The translations under genes and the position numbers were made by a program. Below the pieces are notes generated by a model. That model saw only the letters and a program-made list of their open reading frames with translations. It ran no database searches and was not told the DNA's origin. A stretch of 64,000 nt of DNA, taken from assembly GCF_000378465.1 (NCBI RefSeq), contig NZ_KB899918.1, positions 1 to 64,000 of the forward strand. Direction: 5' to 3'. Of the stretch, positions 49,949 through 59,242 are shown in pieces; position 1 is the first letter of the stretch, and each line of letters opens with the position of its first letter. This DNA is from Elioraea tepidiphila DSM 17972 (GTDB lineage: Bacteria; Pseudomonadota; Alphaproteobacteria; Acetobacterales; Acetobacteraceae).

Positions 49949-50914
49949 ATGACCACCCGCATCGAGATCGACCACCGCCGCACGGCGCGCCACCCCGAGA
50001 AGGTGCGGCGACCCGACAACCCGATCCAGCGCAAGCCCGCATGGATCCGGGTCAAGGCGCCGACCCACCCGATCTATGTCGAGACGCGCAACCTGCTGCG
50101 CGAGAAGAAGCTGGTCACGGTGTGCGAGGAGGCGGCCTGCCCGAACATCGGCGAGTGCTGGTCGCAGCGCCACGCCACCATGATGATCATGGGCGATACC
50201 TGCACCCGTGCCTGCGCGTTCTGCAATGTCGCGACGGGCGTGCCGGGCCCGCTGGATGCCGGCGAGCCGCAGCGCGTGGCCGAGGCGGTGGCGGTGATGG
50301 GCCTCAAGCACGTGGTCATCACCTCCGTCGATCGCGACGACCTCGACGACGGGGGAGCGGGCCATTTCGCCGCGGTGATCCGCGCCATCCGCGACGCCGC
50401 CCCGGGCACCACGATCGAGATCCTCACCCCCGACTTCCTGCGCAAGGGCGACGGCGCGATCGCGACCGTGGTCGAGGCCAAGCCCGATGTGTTCAACCAC
50501 AACCTGGAGACCGTGCCGCGGCTCTATCCCGCGATCCGCCCCGGGGCGCGATACTTCGTGAGCCTCCGCCTGCTCGCCCGGGTGAAGGAGATGGACCCGT
50601 CGATCTTCACCAAGTCCGGCCTGATGGTCGGGCTCGGCGAGACGCGCGAGGAGCTGATCCAGGTGATGGACGACCTGCGCGCGGCGGAGGTCGATTTCAT
50701 CACGCTCGGCCAGTACCTCCAGCCGACCGTGAAGCACGCGGCGATCGATCGCTTCGTGACACCGGACGAGTTCGCCGACTACGCTGCGCTCGCCCGCGGC
50801 AAGGGCTTCCTGATGGTGGCGTCGAGCCCGCTGACGCGCTCGTCCTACCACGCGGATGCCGATTTCGCGGCGCTGCGCGCGGCGCGCGAGGCGCGGCTGG
50901 CGGCTGGAGACTGA
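49949..50914 (+). CDS. lipA: Lipoyl synthase
   Basis: LipA inserts two sulfurs into octanoyl chains on E2/PdhB lipoyl domains using radical SAM chemistry. The 321-residue protein has both cluster motifs: C59/C64/C70 (auxiliary cluster, '[12 protein letters not shown]') and C85-x3-C89-x2-C92 (radical SAM cluster), with a C-terminal R-S-S-Y serine ligand. Its place after the pdh genes makes functional sense. It starts three bases after the preceding gene. Confidence 0.97.
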   Translation: MTTRIEIDHRRTARHPEKVRRPDNPIQRKPAWIRVKAPTHPIYVETRNLLREKKLVTVCEEAACPNIGECWSQRHATMMIMGDTCTRACAFCNVATGVPGPLDAGEPQRVAEAVAVMGLKHVVITSVDRDDLDDGGAGHFAAVIRAIRDAAPGTTIEILTPDFLRKGDGAIATVVEAKPDVFNHNLETVPRLYPAIRPGARYFVSLRLLARVKEMDPSIFTKSGLMVGLGETREELIQVMDDLRAAEVDFITLGQYLQPTVKHAAIDRFVTPDEFADYAALARGKGFLMVASSPLTRSSYHADADFAALRAAREARLAAGD

Positions 50915-50971
50915 GCCGCCATTCGCGCTTTCTCCTTTCCTTCACGCCCGCCGCGCCTAGATTGAGCCGCG

Positions 50972-51448
50972 ATGCCGACGCACGCGCAGAAGCAGTTCAT
51001 GCCCTACGCCCCCGACCAGCTGTTCGATCTGGTCGCGGATGTCGGCCGCTACCCCGAGTTCCTGCCCTGGTGCGTCGGCGCGCGCGTGCGCGAGCGGACC
51101 GAGACGCTGCTGGTCGCCGACCTGGTGATCGGCTTCAAGGTGTTCCGCGAGCGCTTCACCAGCCACGTGACGCTGGAGCGGCCCAACCACATCCACGTGC
51201 GCTACCTGGAGGGGCCGTTCCGCTACCTTAACAACCACTGGCGTTTCATCCCGGAGAACGACGGAACGCTGGTGGATTTCTACGTCGATTTCGAGTTCCG
51301 CTCGAAGATCCTGCAGGCCGCGATCGGGCTCGTGTTCAACGAGGCCGTGCGGCTGATGGTCCACGCCTTCGAGCGTCGGGCGCGGCGGATTTACGGGCCG
51401 GCGGACACCCAGCCCGCCGGCAGGCCGCTGCCGAGCCCCGGCGGCTGA
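50972..51448 (+). CDS. ratA: RatA/COQ10-type SRPBCC protein
   Basis: A 158-residue START-like (polyketide cyclase) protein with the family start 'YAPDQLFDLVADVGRYPEFLPWCVGARV' and 'VYFRERFTSHV'-type strands. Homologues are E. coli RatA, described as a ribosome-association inhibitor, and mitochondrial COQ10, which binds ubiquinone. In alphaproteobacteria the gene commonly follows lipA, and a coenzyme Q-related role seems more likely. Confidence 0.85.
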   Translation: MPTHAQKQFMPYAPDQLFDLVADVGRYPEFLPWCVGARVRERTETLLVADLVIGFKVFRERFTSHVTLERPNHIHVRYLEGPFRYLNNHWRFIPENDGTLVDFYVDFEFRSKILQAAIGLVFNEAVRLMVHAFERRARRIYGPADTQPAGRPLPSPGG

Positions 51449-51463
51449 GCCGGGGGCCGGCCG

Positions 51464-51643
51464 TCAGGTCAGGGCGAGATCCTTCCTCAGCCGCTCCATC
51501 TCCTCCTTCAGCCTCAGCTTCTCGCGCTTGATCTTCGAGACCGTCGCCTCATCGGCGCGGGGGCGGGTCATCTCGACCGAGAGCTGCTCCTCAAGAGCAG
51601 CGTGACGGCCAGTCAAGGTCATGAGCCGCTGCTGAAGGTTCAT
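51464..51643 (-). CDS. DUF465 (YdcH family) small protein
   Basis: A 59-residue, highly charged helical protein typical of DUF465: 'LQQRLMTLTGRHAALEEQL' followed by 'VSKIKREKLRLKEEMERLRKDL', probably a coiled-coil hairpin. The function is unknown. I chose ATG 51643 (GGGAG seven bases ahead) rather than 51658. Bases 51644-51822 upstream show no other feature. Confidence 0.85.
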   Translation of the reverse strand: MNLQQRLMTLTGRHAALEEQLSVEMTRPRADEATVSKIKREKLRLKEEMERLRKDLALT

Positions 51644-51822
51644 CGGCAACTCCCTCACGGTGGATGGGTCTTACGCCTTTTGGTTGTGCAGTCTGAAGCA
51701 TCCGCGGCCTCTTGGGCAAGTCTCGGCGCGGTGCTTGACGAAATGATGACGCCGCGCGGCGCTGATGCGTCCGATCACGCTTTCGCGTTGGACGTTCCGG
51801 CGCAGCCCGGCGAGGGTGGCGC

Positions 51823-52899
51823 ATGATCTGGACCCTTTACGGGGATTGGAACTCGGGGGCGGCGATCCTCGAGATCCTGCTGAACGAGGCGGGGGCGGAT
51901 GTCGCGTTCCGCCCCGTGTCGATCGCGCGCGACGAGCAGCTTGGACCGACGTTCGCGGCGATCAATCCGATGCGGCGTCTGCCCGCTCTGGTTGCACCGG
52001 ACGGGACGCTGGTGACCGAAAGCCTCGCCGGCATGCTGGTCCTGGCCGAGCATTTCCCGGAGGCCCGGCTGCTGCCACCGCCGGCCACCGCGGCCCGTGC
52101 CACCGCACTCCGCTGGATGGCGTTCCTCGCCGGCGAGCTCTACGGCGCGGTCGGCCGGTTCGACTATCCGGAGCGCTACACCACCGATCCGGCCGGCGCG
52201 CCGGCCGTGCGCGAGTCGGCGATGGCGGAGACCCGGCGCCTCTGGGCGCTGCTCGACGGCCAACTCGGCCTGGGGCCCTATGCGCTCGGCGAGACCTTCT
52301 CGGCGCTTGACGTCCAGATCCTCGTGATGAGCCGCTGGGGCAACGGCCCGGCCGCGTGGGTTGACGCCCACTGTCCGCGCATCGCCAAGGTGGTGCGCAC
52401 GACCGCCGCGCGGCCCTCGGCCACGGCGATCTGGACGCGCAACTACGCGCCTGTCCGCCCCGCGCGCGCCGACGAGGCGGACGCCGTCGCATCCCTGGTC
52501 GAGGCGGCCTATGCGCCCTGGGTGCCGGTGGTCGGCCAGCGTCCCGGCCCGATGGACGACGACTACGCCGTCCGCATCGCCCGGGGCGAGGCGCACGTCG
52601 TCGCCGAACCGTCCGGCGCGCTCGCTGGCCTGGTGGTGATCGAGGAGAAGGACGGCGCGTTCTGGCTCGACAATGTCGCGACCGCGCCCGCCTATGCCGG
52701 CAAGGGGCTTGGACGGCGGCTGATCCGCTTCGCCGAGGCCGAGGCGCAGCGGCGCGGCCACGGCGCGATCCGGCTCTACACGCATCAGCGCATGGAACGG
52801 AACATCGCCCTCTACCGCGCCCTCGGCTACGCCGAGATCGGCCGCGGCATCGAGCACGGCTTCGCCCGGGTCTTCATGGAGAAGCGCCTAGCGGGGTAG
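51823..52899 (+). CDS. Glutathione S-transferase/GNAT acetyltransferase fusion
   Basis: A 358-residue two-part protein. Residues 1-80 form a thioredoxin-like GST N domain ('NPMRRLPALVAPDGTLVTESLAGMLVL'), 85-205 a helical GST C domain, and about 212-358 a GNAT acetyltransferase with the acetyl-CoA loop 'AYAGKGLGRRLIRFAEAEA'. The frame is continuous with no internal restart, so it appears to be a true fusion. The GST start has 'YGDWNSGA' instead of a clear catalytic Ser/Cys. Substrates are unknown. Confidence 0.8.
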   Translation: MIWTLYGDWNSGAAILEILLNEAGADVAFRPVSIARDEQLGPTFAAINPMRRLPALVAPDGTLVTESLAGMLVLAEHFPEARLLPPPATAARATALRWMAFLAGELYGAVGRFDYPERYTTDPAGAPAVRESAMAETRRLWALLDGQLGLGPYALGETFSALDVQILVMSRWGNGPAAWVDAHCPRIAKVVRTTAARPSATAIWTRNYAPVRPARADEADAVASLVEAAYAPWVPVVGQRPGPMDDDYAVRIARGEAHVVAEPSGALAGLVVIEEKDGAFWLDNVATAPAYAGKGLGRRLIRFAEAEAQRRGHGAIRLYTHQRMERNIALYRALGYAEIGRGIEHGFARVFMEKRLAG

Positions 52900-52948
52900 C
52901 CAAGCGCCTCCCTCCTTGCTTTCTTCCCGGCCTTCGCAAGGAGTTCCC

Positions 52949-54034
52949 ATGGTCGCGACCGACACCGCCCTGCACTACACGCCGCGCAAGCCCGATCCGT
53001 GCCTGCCGCCCGTGCGGATCAACCTCTATTCCGACACGCAGACGAAACCGTCCGCGGCGATGAAGGCGGCGATGATGGCGGCCGAGGTGGGCGACGAGCA
53101 GCACGGCGACGATCCGACCGTGTGGGCGCTCTGCGATCGGATGGCCGCGCTGCTCGGCAAGGAGGCGGCGGTGTTCCTGCCCTCCGGCACGATGTGCAAC
53201 CAGATCGCGATCCGCGTGCATTGCCGGCCGGGTGACGAGATCATCGCGCACGAGACCGCGCACATCGTCACCAGCGAGCATGGCGGGCCGTGGGCCAATG
53301 CGGGCGCCGGCGTGCGCGCGCTCAAGGGCGAGCGGGGCATGTTCACACCCGAGGCGCTGAAGGCCGCGATCACGCCGAAGGGCCGCTACGCCGCCAACCA
53401 GGCGCTGGTCGAGGTGGAGCAGACCGCCAATATCGGCGGCGGCGCGGTGTGGCCGAAGGCCCAGCTCGATGCGGTCGCCGCGATCGCGCATGACGCGGGC
53501 CTCGCGACGCACATGGACGGCGCGCGGCTGATGAATGCCTGTGTCGCCGCAGGCGTGACGCCCGCCGAGATGACCGCCGGCTACGACTCCGTCTGGCTCG
53601 ACTTCACCAAGGGGCTGGGTGCGCCGCTCGGCGCGGTGCTCGCGGGTTCGGCGCGGTTCATCGACGAGGCCTGGCGCTGGAAGCAGCGCATGGGCGGCTC
53701 GATGCGCCAGGGCGGCATTTGCGCCGCCGCCTGCCTCTACGCCCTCGACCACAATGTCGAGCGGCTGGCCGAGGACCACGCCAACGCGAAGTCGCTCGCC
53801 CGCGCGCTTGCCCAGATCGACGGCGTGGTGGTGCAGCAGCCGGACACCAACCTCGTCTTCTTCGATCCGTCCGGAACCGGCACCTCCGCCGCGACGCTGG
53901 CGGCGAAGCTCGCCGAGCAGGGGATCTGGATCAGCGTGCTGAACGGCCGTGCGCGCGCCTGCACGCATCTCGACGTCTCGGCGGCGATGGTCGAGGAGGC
54001 GGCGTCCGCGATCCGGGCCATCCTGCGGCGGTGA
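52949..54034 (+). CDS. Threonine aldolase-family PLP enzyme
   Basis: The 361-residue protein is a beta-eliminating lyase/threonine aldolase, cleaving beta-hydroxy amino acids to glycine and an aldehyde. Visible features are 'INLYSDTQTKPS' at the N terminus, 'FLPSGTMCNQIA' (cofactor pocket), 'THMDGARLMNA' with D190 and the PLP lysine K221 in 'DFTKGLGAPLG'. I used the ATG at 52949 preceded by AAGGAG. Stereospecificity cannot be judged. Confidence 0.85.
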   Translation: MVATDTALHYTPRKPDPCLPPVRINLYSDTQTKPSAAMKAAMMAAEVGDEQHGDDPTVWALCDRMAALLGKEAAVFLPSGTMCNQIAIRVHCRPGDEIIAHETAHIVTSEHGGPWANAGAGVRALKGERGMFTPEALKAAITPKGRYAANQALVEVEQTANIGGGAVWPKAQLDAVAAIAHDAGLATHMDGARLMNACVAAGVTPAEMTAGYDSVWLDFTKGLGAPLGAVLAGSARFIDEAWRWKQRMGGSMRQGGICAAACLYALDHNVERLAEDHANAKSLARALAQIDGVVVQQPDTNLVFFDPSGTGTSAATLAAKLAEQGIWISVLNGRARACTHLDVSAAMVEEAASAIRAILRR

Positions 54035-54067
54035 CCGCCGCTGCCGCGCCGGTCTAGCATCCCCGCC

Positions 54068-55471
54068 ATGCGCGCCGCCCTCGCCCTGCTCGCCGCGCTG
54101 GCCGCCACACCGGCCGCGGCCCAGGCACCTGACGCCCTGCTGATCCTGGACGCCTCGAACTCGATGTGGGGCCGGGTGGACGGCCGGCCCAAGATCGTGA
54201 TCGCCCGCGAGGCGGTGGCGGTTCTCGCGCGTGCGTTGCCTGCCGGCACCCGCATGGGGCTGATGGCATTCGGCCATCGCCGCCCAGGCGATTGCGGCGA
54301 CATCGAGCTGGTGCTGCCGCCGGGGCCGGTCGATCCGGCGGGGTTCGCCGCGCGCGCGGCAGGCCTGACGCCGCGCGGCCGCACGCCGCTCACCGCCGCC
54401 ATCACCCGTGCGGCCGAGACGCTCGGCGCCAGCGACCGGCCGGCCCGGATCATCCTGCTCTCGGACGGGATCGAGACCTGCCATCCCGACCCGTGCGGGG
54501 CGGCGCGCGCGCTGAAGGCGACGGCCGCGGAACTGGTGGTGCACGTGATCGGCTTCGACGTCGCCGAGCCCTCCGCCCAGGCGCAGCTCGCCTGCATCGC
54601 CGAGGCCACGGGCGGCCGTTTCGTCGCCGCCGCCTCGGCCGGCGATCTCGCCGCCGCTCTCGCCGCAGTCACCGCGACCGCGCCGCCGCCGGCACCTGCC
54701 GTCGCTCCGCCGCCGCCCGCCGCACCGACCGAGACCAACCTGACCTTGGAAGCGGCCGAGATCGACGGCGGCCCCAGCGTTCCGGTCGGCACCTGGGCGC
54801 TCGTCGCGCTGACCGACCCGCCGCGCACGGTGATCAGCGGCGACGGCCGCGCGCAGCCGAGCCTGCGCGTGCCGGCGGGGCGCTACGAGGCGAGGGTGAT
54901 CGCCGGCACCGCGCGGGTCGCCGAACGCTTCGATGTCACGGGCGCCGAGCAGGTGCATCGCGTGGTGCTCAACATCGGCACGCTGCGCACCCGCGGCCTG
55001 CTCGCTCCGGGCGGGGCGCAGACGGGCGGAAACTGGACCGTGCTCGCCGACGAGGTGCCGGGCGCGCGGCCGGGCGAGAGTGTCGCGACATCCGGCGCGC
55101 GCGACCCCCAGTTCCGGCTGGTGCAGGGCTCCTACCGGCTGCGCTTCCGCGCCGGCGAGGCCGAGGCGGAGGCGGACGTGTTCGTCCCCGCGGGCCAGAC
55201 CGTGACCCAGGAGATCGTGCTGAACGCGGCACAGGTCGCCGTCACCGCGACGCGCGGCGGCCGTCCGCTCGGGGGCGTGCTGTGGGAAGTGGCGGTGCGC
55301 GAGCCCGACGGGCGGCTCCGCCGCATCGCAAGCTCGGGTGCGGCGACCGGCCGCTTCACCCTCCCAGCGGGCGCCTATGTGCTGCGCGTGCGGGTGGACG
55401 GCGCCTGGCGCGAGAGCGCGGTGACGCTCGCCGCCGGCCACACCGGCGACCTCGCCGTGCCGGTCGATTGA
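54068..55471 (+). CDS. Secreted von Willebrand factor A domain protein
   Basis: The 467-residue protein has a Sec signal peptide ending near 'AAAQA' (residue 20), then a VWA domain (about 22-205) with intact MIDAS residues: D-A-S-N-S in 'LILDASNSMWG', T in 'GRTPLTAA' and D in 'LLSDGIETC'. After a Pro/Ala linker come beta-rich repeats (230-467) resembling each other, of the kind found in carboxypeptidase-regulatory-like folds. It is probably a metal-dependent adhesion or scaffold protein in the periplasm. The stop overlaps the next ATG (TGATG). Confidence 0.82.
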   Translation: MRAALALLAALAATPAAAQAPDALLILDASNSMWGRVDGRPKIVIAREAVAVLARALPAGTRMGLMAFGHRRPGDCGDIELVLPPGPVDPAGFAARAAGLTPRGRTPLTAAITRAAETLGASDRPARIILLSDGIETCHPDPCGAARALKATAAELVVHVIGFDVAEPSAQAQLACIAEATGGRFVAAASAGDLAAALAAVTATAPPPAPAVAPPPPAAPTETNLTLEAAEIDGGPSVPVGTWALVALTDPPRTVISGDGRAQPSLRVPAGRYEARVIAGTARVAERFDVTGAEQVHRVVLNIGTLRTRGLLAPGGAQTGGNWTVLADEVPGARPGESVATSGARDPQFRLVQGSYRLRFRAGEAEAEADVFVPAGQTVTQEIVLNAAQVAVTATRGGRPLGGVLWEVAVREPDGRLRRIASSGAATGRFTLPAGAYVLRVRVDGAWRESAVTLAAGHTGDLAVPVD

Positions 55472-56679
55472 TGCCGCGCGACGGGACCGGGATCGATGTG
55501 ACGCGGCTGCGCGCCGACACCCCGGGCTGCGCACGGGTGCTGCACCTGAACAACGCGGGTGCGGCGCTGCCGCCGACGCCGGTGCTCGATGCCGTGATCG
55601 GCCATCTGCGGCGCGAGGCCGAGATCGGCGGCTACGAGGCGGCCGACGAGGCCGCAGAGCGCGTGCAGGCGGTCTATGCCTCGATCGCGCGGCTGATCGG
55701 CGCCGCGCCGGACGAGATCGCGCTGGTCGAGAGCGCGACCCAGGCCTGGACGCTCGGGTTCCACGCCTTCGATCTGCGGGAAGGCGACCGCATCCTGACG
55801 GCGCGCGCGGAGTACGCCTCGAACGTGATCGCGTTCCTGCATCTCGCGCGCGCCCGCGGCGTGGTGGTGGAGGTGGTGCCGTCGGATGCCGACGGCGCGC
55901 TCGACGTCGAGGCGCTCGCGCGCATGATCGATGCGCGCACGAAGCTGATCGCGGTCACGCATGTGCCGACCAATGGCGGGCTGGTGAACCCGGCGGCGGC
56001 GATCGGCGCGGTGGCGCGCGCGCATGGCGTCCCGTTCCTGCTCGATGCCTGCCAGTCGGTCGGGCAGCTGCCGATCGATGTCGGGGCGATCGGCTGCGAC
56101 ATGCTGTCCGCCACGGGCCGGAAGTTCCTGCGCGGCCCGCGCGGCACCGGGTTCCTCTACGTGCGGCGCGCGCTGCTCGACCGGCTGCGCCCGCCCTTCC
56201 TCGATCTCCACTCCGCGCGCTGGACCGGGCCGCGCGACTACGCGATCGAGGCGGGCGCGACGCGGTTCGAGTTCTGGGAGAGCGCGGTCGCGAACCGGCT
56301 CGGGCTCGGCGCGGCGGCGGACTATGCGCTCGCGGTCGGCATCGTGGCGATGGCGGCGCGGATCGGTGGGCTGGCGGAGACGCTGCGCCACCGGCTCGCC
56401 GCGCTGCCCGGCGTGGCGGTGCACGATCTCGGGCGCGAGCGCTGCGGCATCGTCACCTTCACCGTGCCGGGGATGACGGCGCGCGAGGCCTCGGCGCGGC
56501 TGCGCGCGCAGGGCATCAACACCTCGGTCTCGACCGCGCCCTTCGCGCGCTGGGACATGGAACCGCGCGGGCTCGCCGAACTGGTGCGCGCCTCGCCGCA
56601 TGCCTACAACACCGAGGACGAGCTCGACCGCTTCATCGACGCGGTCGCTGGCCTTGGCGGAGGGACGCGCGATGGCTGA
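55471..56679 (+). CDS. Class V aminotransferase-fold PLP enzyme (EgtE/CefD-like)
   Basis: A 402-residue PLP enzyme of the aminotransferase class V fold: 'LNNAGAALPP' at the N terminus, 'VTHVPTNGGLVNP', D192 in 'FLLDACQSVGQ' and PLP lysine K218 in 'SATGRKFLRGPRGTGFLY'. The latter motif is typical of isopenicillin N epimerase and hercynylcysteine sulfoxide lyase (EgtE)-like proteins rather than IscS/SufS, since no catalytic loop Cys is seen. No other ergothioneine genes are adjacent, so the substrate is open. It overlaps the next gene by eight bases. Confidence 0.75.
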   Translation: MPRDGTGIDVTRLRADTPGCARVLHLNNAGAALPPTPVLDAVIGHLRREAEIGGYEAADEAAERVQAVYASIARLIGAAPDEIALVESATQAWTLGFHAFDLREGDRILTARAEYASNVIAFLHLARARGVVVEVVPSDADGALDVEALARMIDARTKLIAVTHVPTNGGLVNPAAAIGAVARAHGVPFLLDACQSVGQLPIDVGAIGCDMLSATGRKFLRGPRGTGFLYVRRALLDRLRPPFLDLHSARWTGPRDYAIEAGATRFEFWESAVANRLGLGAAADYALAVGIVAMAARIGGLAETLRHRLAALPGVAVHDLGRERCGIVTFTVPGMTAREASARLRAQGINTSVSTAPFARWDMEPRGLAELVRASPHAYNTEDELDRFIDAVAGLGGGTRDG

Positions 56680-57463
56680 TCTGCTGCTGCGCGAGGACGA
56701 CGCGGGTGTCGCGACGCTGACGCTGAACCGTCCGGCGGCGCGCAATGCGCTCTCGCTCGCGCTGCTCGACGCGCTGGCGGAAACGCTGGCGGCGCTGGCC
56801 GGCGACGGCGCGGTGAAGGCGGTGGTGATCACCGGTTCGGGTCCGGGGTTCTGCGCCGGGCACGACCTGCGCGAACTCACCGAGGCGCGCAACGATCCCG
56901 ATCGCGGCGAGGCGTTCTTCGAGACCACCATGACGCGCTGCGCCGAAGTGATGCAGGCGGTCGCGACGTGTCCCAAACCCACGATCGCCGCGGTGAACGG
57001 CATCGCCACGGCGGCGGGCTGCCAGCTCGTCGCGTCCTGCGACCTCGCGATCGCGGATCCGCGCGCGCGGTTCTGCACCCCGGGCGTGAACATCGGCCTG
57101 TTCTGCGCCACCCCGGCGGTGGCGCTGTCGCGCGCGGTCGCACGCCGCGACGCGCTGGAGATGCTCTACACGGGCGACCTCTATGACGCCGCGCACGCGC
57201 AGCGCATCGGCCTCGTCAACCGCGTCGTGGGCGAGGGGCAGGCGCTCGCCGAGGCCAAGGCGCTGGCCGCGGGGATCGCCGAACGGCCCGCGAGCGTGGT
57301 GCAGGGCGGCAAGGCGGCGTTCCTGCGCCAGGAAGGACTCTCTCTGTCGGATGCCTATGCGGATGCCGCGCGGGTGATGGTCGAGCAACTGCTGGCGCAG
57401 GCGTCGAAGGAGGGCATCGGCGCGTTCCTGGAGAAGCGCGCGCCGGTCTGGCCTCAGGACTGA
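56672..57463 (+). CDS. Enoyl-CoA hydratase/isomerase family protein, ECHDC3-like
   Basis: A 263-residue crotonase-fold protein. The oxyanion-hole segments 'FCAGHDL' and 'NGIATAAGCQLVASCDLA' are present. Both catalytic glutamates of true hydratases are missing: the first is Q118 and the second G138 ('TPGVNIG'). This pattern, including 'GLFCATPAVALSRAV', is that of ECHDC3-type proteins, whose reaction is not settled. It overlaps the convergent cinA stop by ten bases. Confidence 0.8.
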   Translation: MADLLLREDDAGVATLTLNRPAARNALSLALLDALAETLAALAGDGAVKAVVITGSGPGFCAGHDLRELTEARNDPDRGEAFFETTMTRCAEVMQAVATCPKPTIAAVNGIATAAGCQLVASCDLAIADPRARFCTPGVNIGLFCATPAVALSRAVARRDALEMLYTGDLYDAAHAQRIGLVNRVVGEGQALAEAKALAAGIAERPASVVQGGKAAFLRQEGLSLSDAYADAARVMVEQLLAQASKEGIGAFLEKRAPVWPQD

Positions 57464-57945
57464 GCCGCGGCCCGCGCCAGTCGGAACGCGGCGGCGACAC
57501 TCGCTTCGCGGACCGCTGCCCGATCCCCGGAGAACACGTGCCGCTGGACCACGGGCTCGGAGCCCCGGCGCTGCACGCCGAGGAACACCAGCCCCACGGG
57601 CTTGGTCGCTGTTGCCCCGCCGGGGCCCGCGATGCCGGTGACGCTGAGTGCCACGTCTGCGCGGCTGCGTTTGAGCGCGCCAACGACCATCGCATGCGCG
57701 ACCTGCTCGCTCACCGCGCCGACCTCGGCGATCAGCCCGGGATCGAGGCCGAGCATCTCCGCCTTCGCCTCGTTCGAGTAGGTGACGAAGCCGCGTTCGA
57801 CCACGTCGGACGAACCCGCGATCGCGGTCAGCGTGGCCGCGATCAGCCCGCCGGTGCAGCTCTCCGCCGTGACGAGACGAAGCCCACGCGCGCGATAGAG
57901 CGCGAGCAGCGCCTCGGCCTGCGTCAGCAATGCGGGGTCGATCAT
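57454..57945 (-). CDS. pncC: CinA C-terminal-family nicotinamide-nucleotide amidohydrolase
   Basis: The 163-residue single-domain protein hydrolyses NMN to NaMN in NAD recycling (PncC). It has the catalytic serine in 'TAESCTGGLIAATLT', 'GFVTYSNEAKAEMLG' and the nucleotide loop 'VTGIAGPGGATATKPVGLVF'. The N-terminal MoCF domain of long CinA is absent, as usual for PncC. Its ATG overlaps the pgpA stop (ATGA). Confidence 0.88.
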   Translation of the reverse strand: MIDPALLTQAEALLALYRARGLRLVTAESCTGGLIAATLTAIAGSSDVVERGFVTYSNEAKAEMLGLDPGLIAEVGAVSEQVAHAMVVGALKRSRADVALSVTGIAGPGGATATKPVGLVFLGVQRRGSEPVVQRHVFSGDRAAVREASVAAAFRLARAAAQS

Positions 57946-58403
57946 GGGAACCACTCCGTCGGCAGGACGAACGCAAGGGCGACAAGCACGAGCGCGGCAA
58001 GCGCGCCGGCGAGCAGATCATCCAGCATCACCCCGGTCGCGCCGCCCTGGCGATCGGCCCAGCCGACCGGGCCGGGCTTGGCGATGTCGAACAGCCGGAA
58101 CAGCACGCAGGCGGCCAGCACGCCGGCCCAGCCGAAGGCCGGCAGGCCGGCGAGCGCGACCCACATCCCGGCGGCCTCGTCGATCACGATCCACTGCGGG
58201 TCGGCGTCCGTTGTGCGTGCCAGTTCCCGCGTCGTCGCCCACCAGCCGAGCGCCGTCAGGAGCACGGCACCGGCCGCCACCGTCAGCGGGCCGGCAAGCG
58301 CAAGCAGCGCCGCGCCGGGCACAACGGCAGCGATGGAACCCCAGGTGCCGGGACCGGGCCGAAGGAACCCCGCGCCGAGCAGCGAGGCGATCGCGCGCGT
58401 CAC
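57942..58403 (-). CDS. pgpA: Phosphatidylglycerophosphatase A
   Basis: PgpA dephosphorylates phosphatidylglycerol phosphate in the inner membrane. The 153-residue protein has 'GPGTWGSIAA', 'VIDEAAGMWVA', 'FRLFDIAKPGPVGWAD' and 'MLDDLLAGALAAL', the conserved acidic and Lys residues of the family, and three to four hydrophobic segments. It overlaps both neighbours by four bases. Confidence 0.92.
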   Translation of the reverse strand: MTRAIASLLGAGFLRPGPGTWGSIAAVVPGAALLALAGPLTVAAGAVLLTALGWWATTRELARTTDADPQWIVIDEAAGMWVALAGLPAFGWAGVLAACVLFRLFDIAKPGPVGWADRQGGATGVMLDDLLAGALAALVLVALAFVLPTEWFP

Positions 58404-59242
58404 GGCTGCGCCTCGATCCAGGCATCGAGCGCTGGCGCGATCTCCGGTTCCGACAGCGTCGGCGCGTGGCCGATACCGGGCAGCACCAGTTCCGCCATGT
58501 CGGGCCGGCGCGCGCGCATGCGCGCGGCCGTCTCGGCCGAGAGGATGTCGCTCGCTCCGCCGCGCACGAGCAGCAGGGGAACGCGCCGGAGCGCGCCGAA
58601 CAGGGGCCAGAGATCGGGCAGGACCCGTCCGTCCAGCGTCCGCGCGATCGCCGGGTCCCAGTTCGCCGACCAGCGCCCGTCCGGATCACGCGCGAAGGTC
58701 AGCGCGGCGAATTCGCGCCACTCCTCCGCCGTGGTGAGCGACAGCCAGGGCAGCGTCCGACGCAGGAAGTCGGCTGCATGCTCCAGGTCCGGCTGGGTGT
58801 GGCGGCCGCCGATGAAGCCGCGCACGAAGTCGAGGCCGCTGCCGCCGACCTCCGGGCCGATGTCGTTCAGCATCACCGCCGCAACCAGCCCCGGCCGCGC
58901 GGCCGCGAGCCCCATCGCCAGCAACCCGCCGAGCGACGTGCCCAGCACGACCGCGCGCGGGACGTGCAGGGCGGCGCAGACATCCAGCACATCACCGAGC
59001 GTTCGCTCCGCGCGGTAGCGGCACCAGTCGCGCGCGCGATCCGAAAGTCCGCGCCCGACATAATCCGGCGCGACAACGAGCCGCCGGGCAGCATGGCGCA
59101 GCGCGACGCGGCCGAAGTCTCCGCCCGTGCGGACCATGCCCGGCAGGCAGAGCAGGGGTGTGCGCCCCGTGCGCTCGCCCCAGATCCGCACCGCGATGCC
59201 AAGCCCGTCCGCGGCCGAGACCCGCCGGACCGCCCCGCTCAC
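58400..59242 (-). CDS. Alpha/beta hydrolase
   Basis: A 280-residue alpha/beta hydrolase fold protein with the oxyanion region 'LLCLPGMVRTGGDFG', nucleophile elbow 'LGTSLGGLLAMGLA' and a late catalytic histidine in 'LPGIGHAPTLSEPE'. The acid 'DGR' lies near residue 205. It is probably an esterase or lactonase; the substrate is unknown. It overlaps the HAD gene and pgpA by four bases each. Confidence 0.85.
   Translation of the reverse strand: MSGAVRRVSAADGLGIAVRIWGERTGRTPLLCLPGMVRTGGDFGRVALRHAARRLVVAPDYVGRGLSDRARDWCRYRAERTLGDVLDVCAALHVPRAVVLGTSLGGLLAMGLAAARPGLVAAVMLNDIGPEVGGSGLDFVRGFIGGRHTQPDLEHAADFLRRTLPWLSLTTAEEWREFAALTFARDPDGRWSANWDPAIARTLDGRVLPDLWPLFGALRRVPLLLVRGGASDILSAETAARMRARRPDMAELVLPGIGHAPTLSEPEIAPALDAWIEAQP

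Noticed and set aside
51591-51826. Short open frames on both strands upstream of the GST-GNAT gene
   Set aside because: No ribosome site or conserved sequence; they overlap each other and the DUF465 start region.
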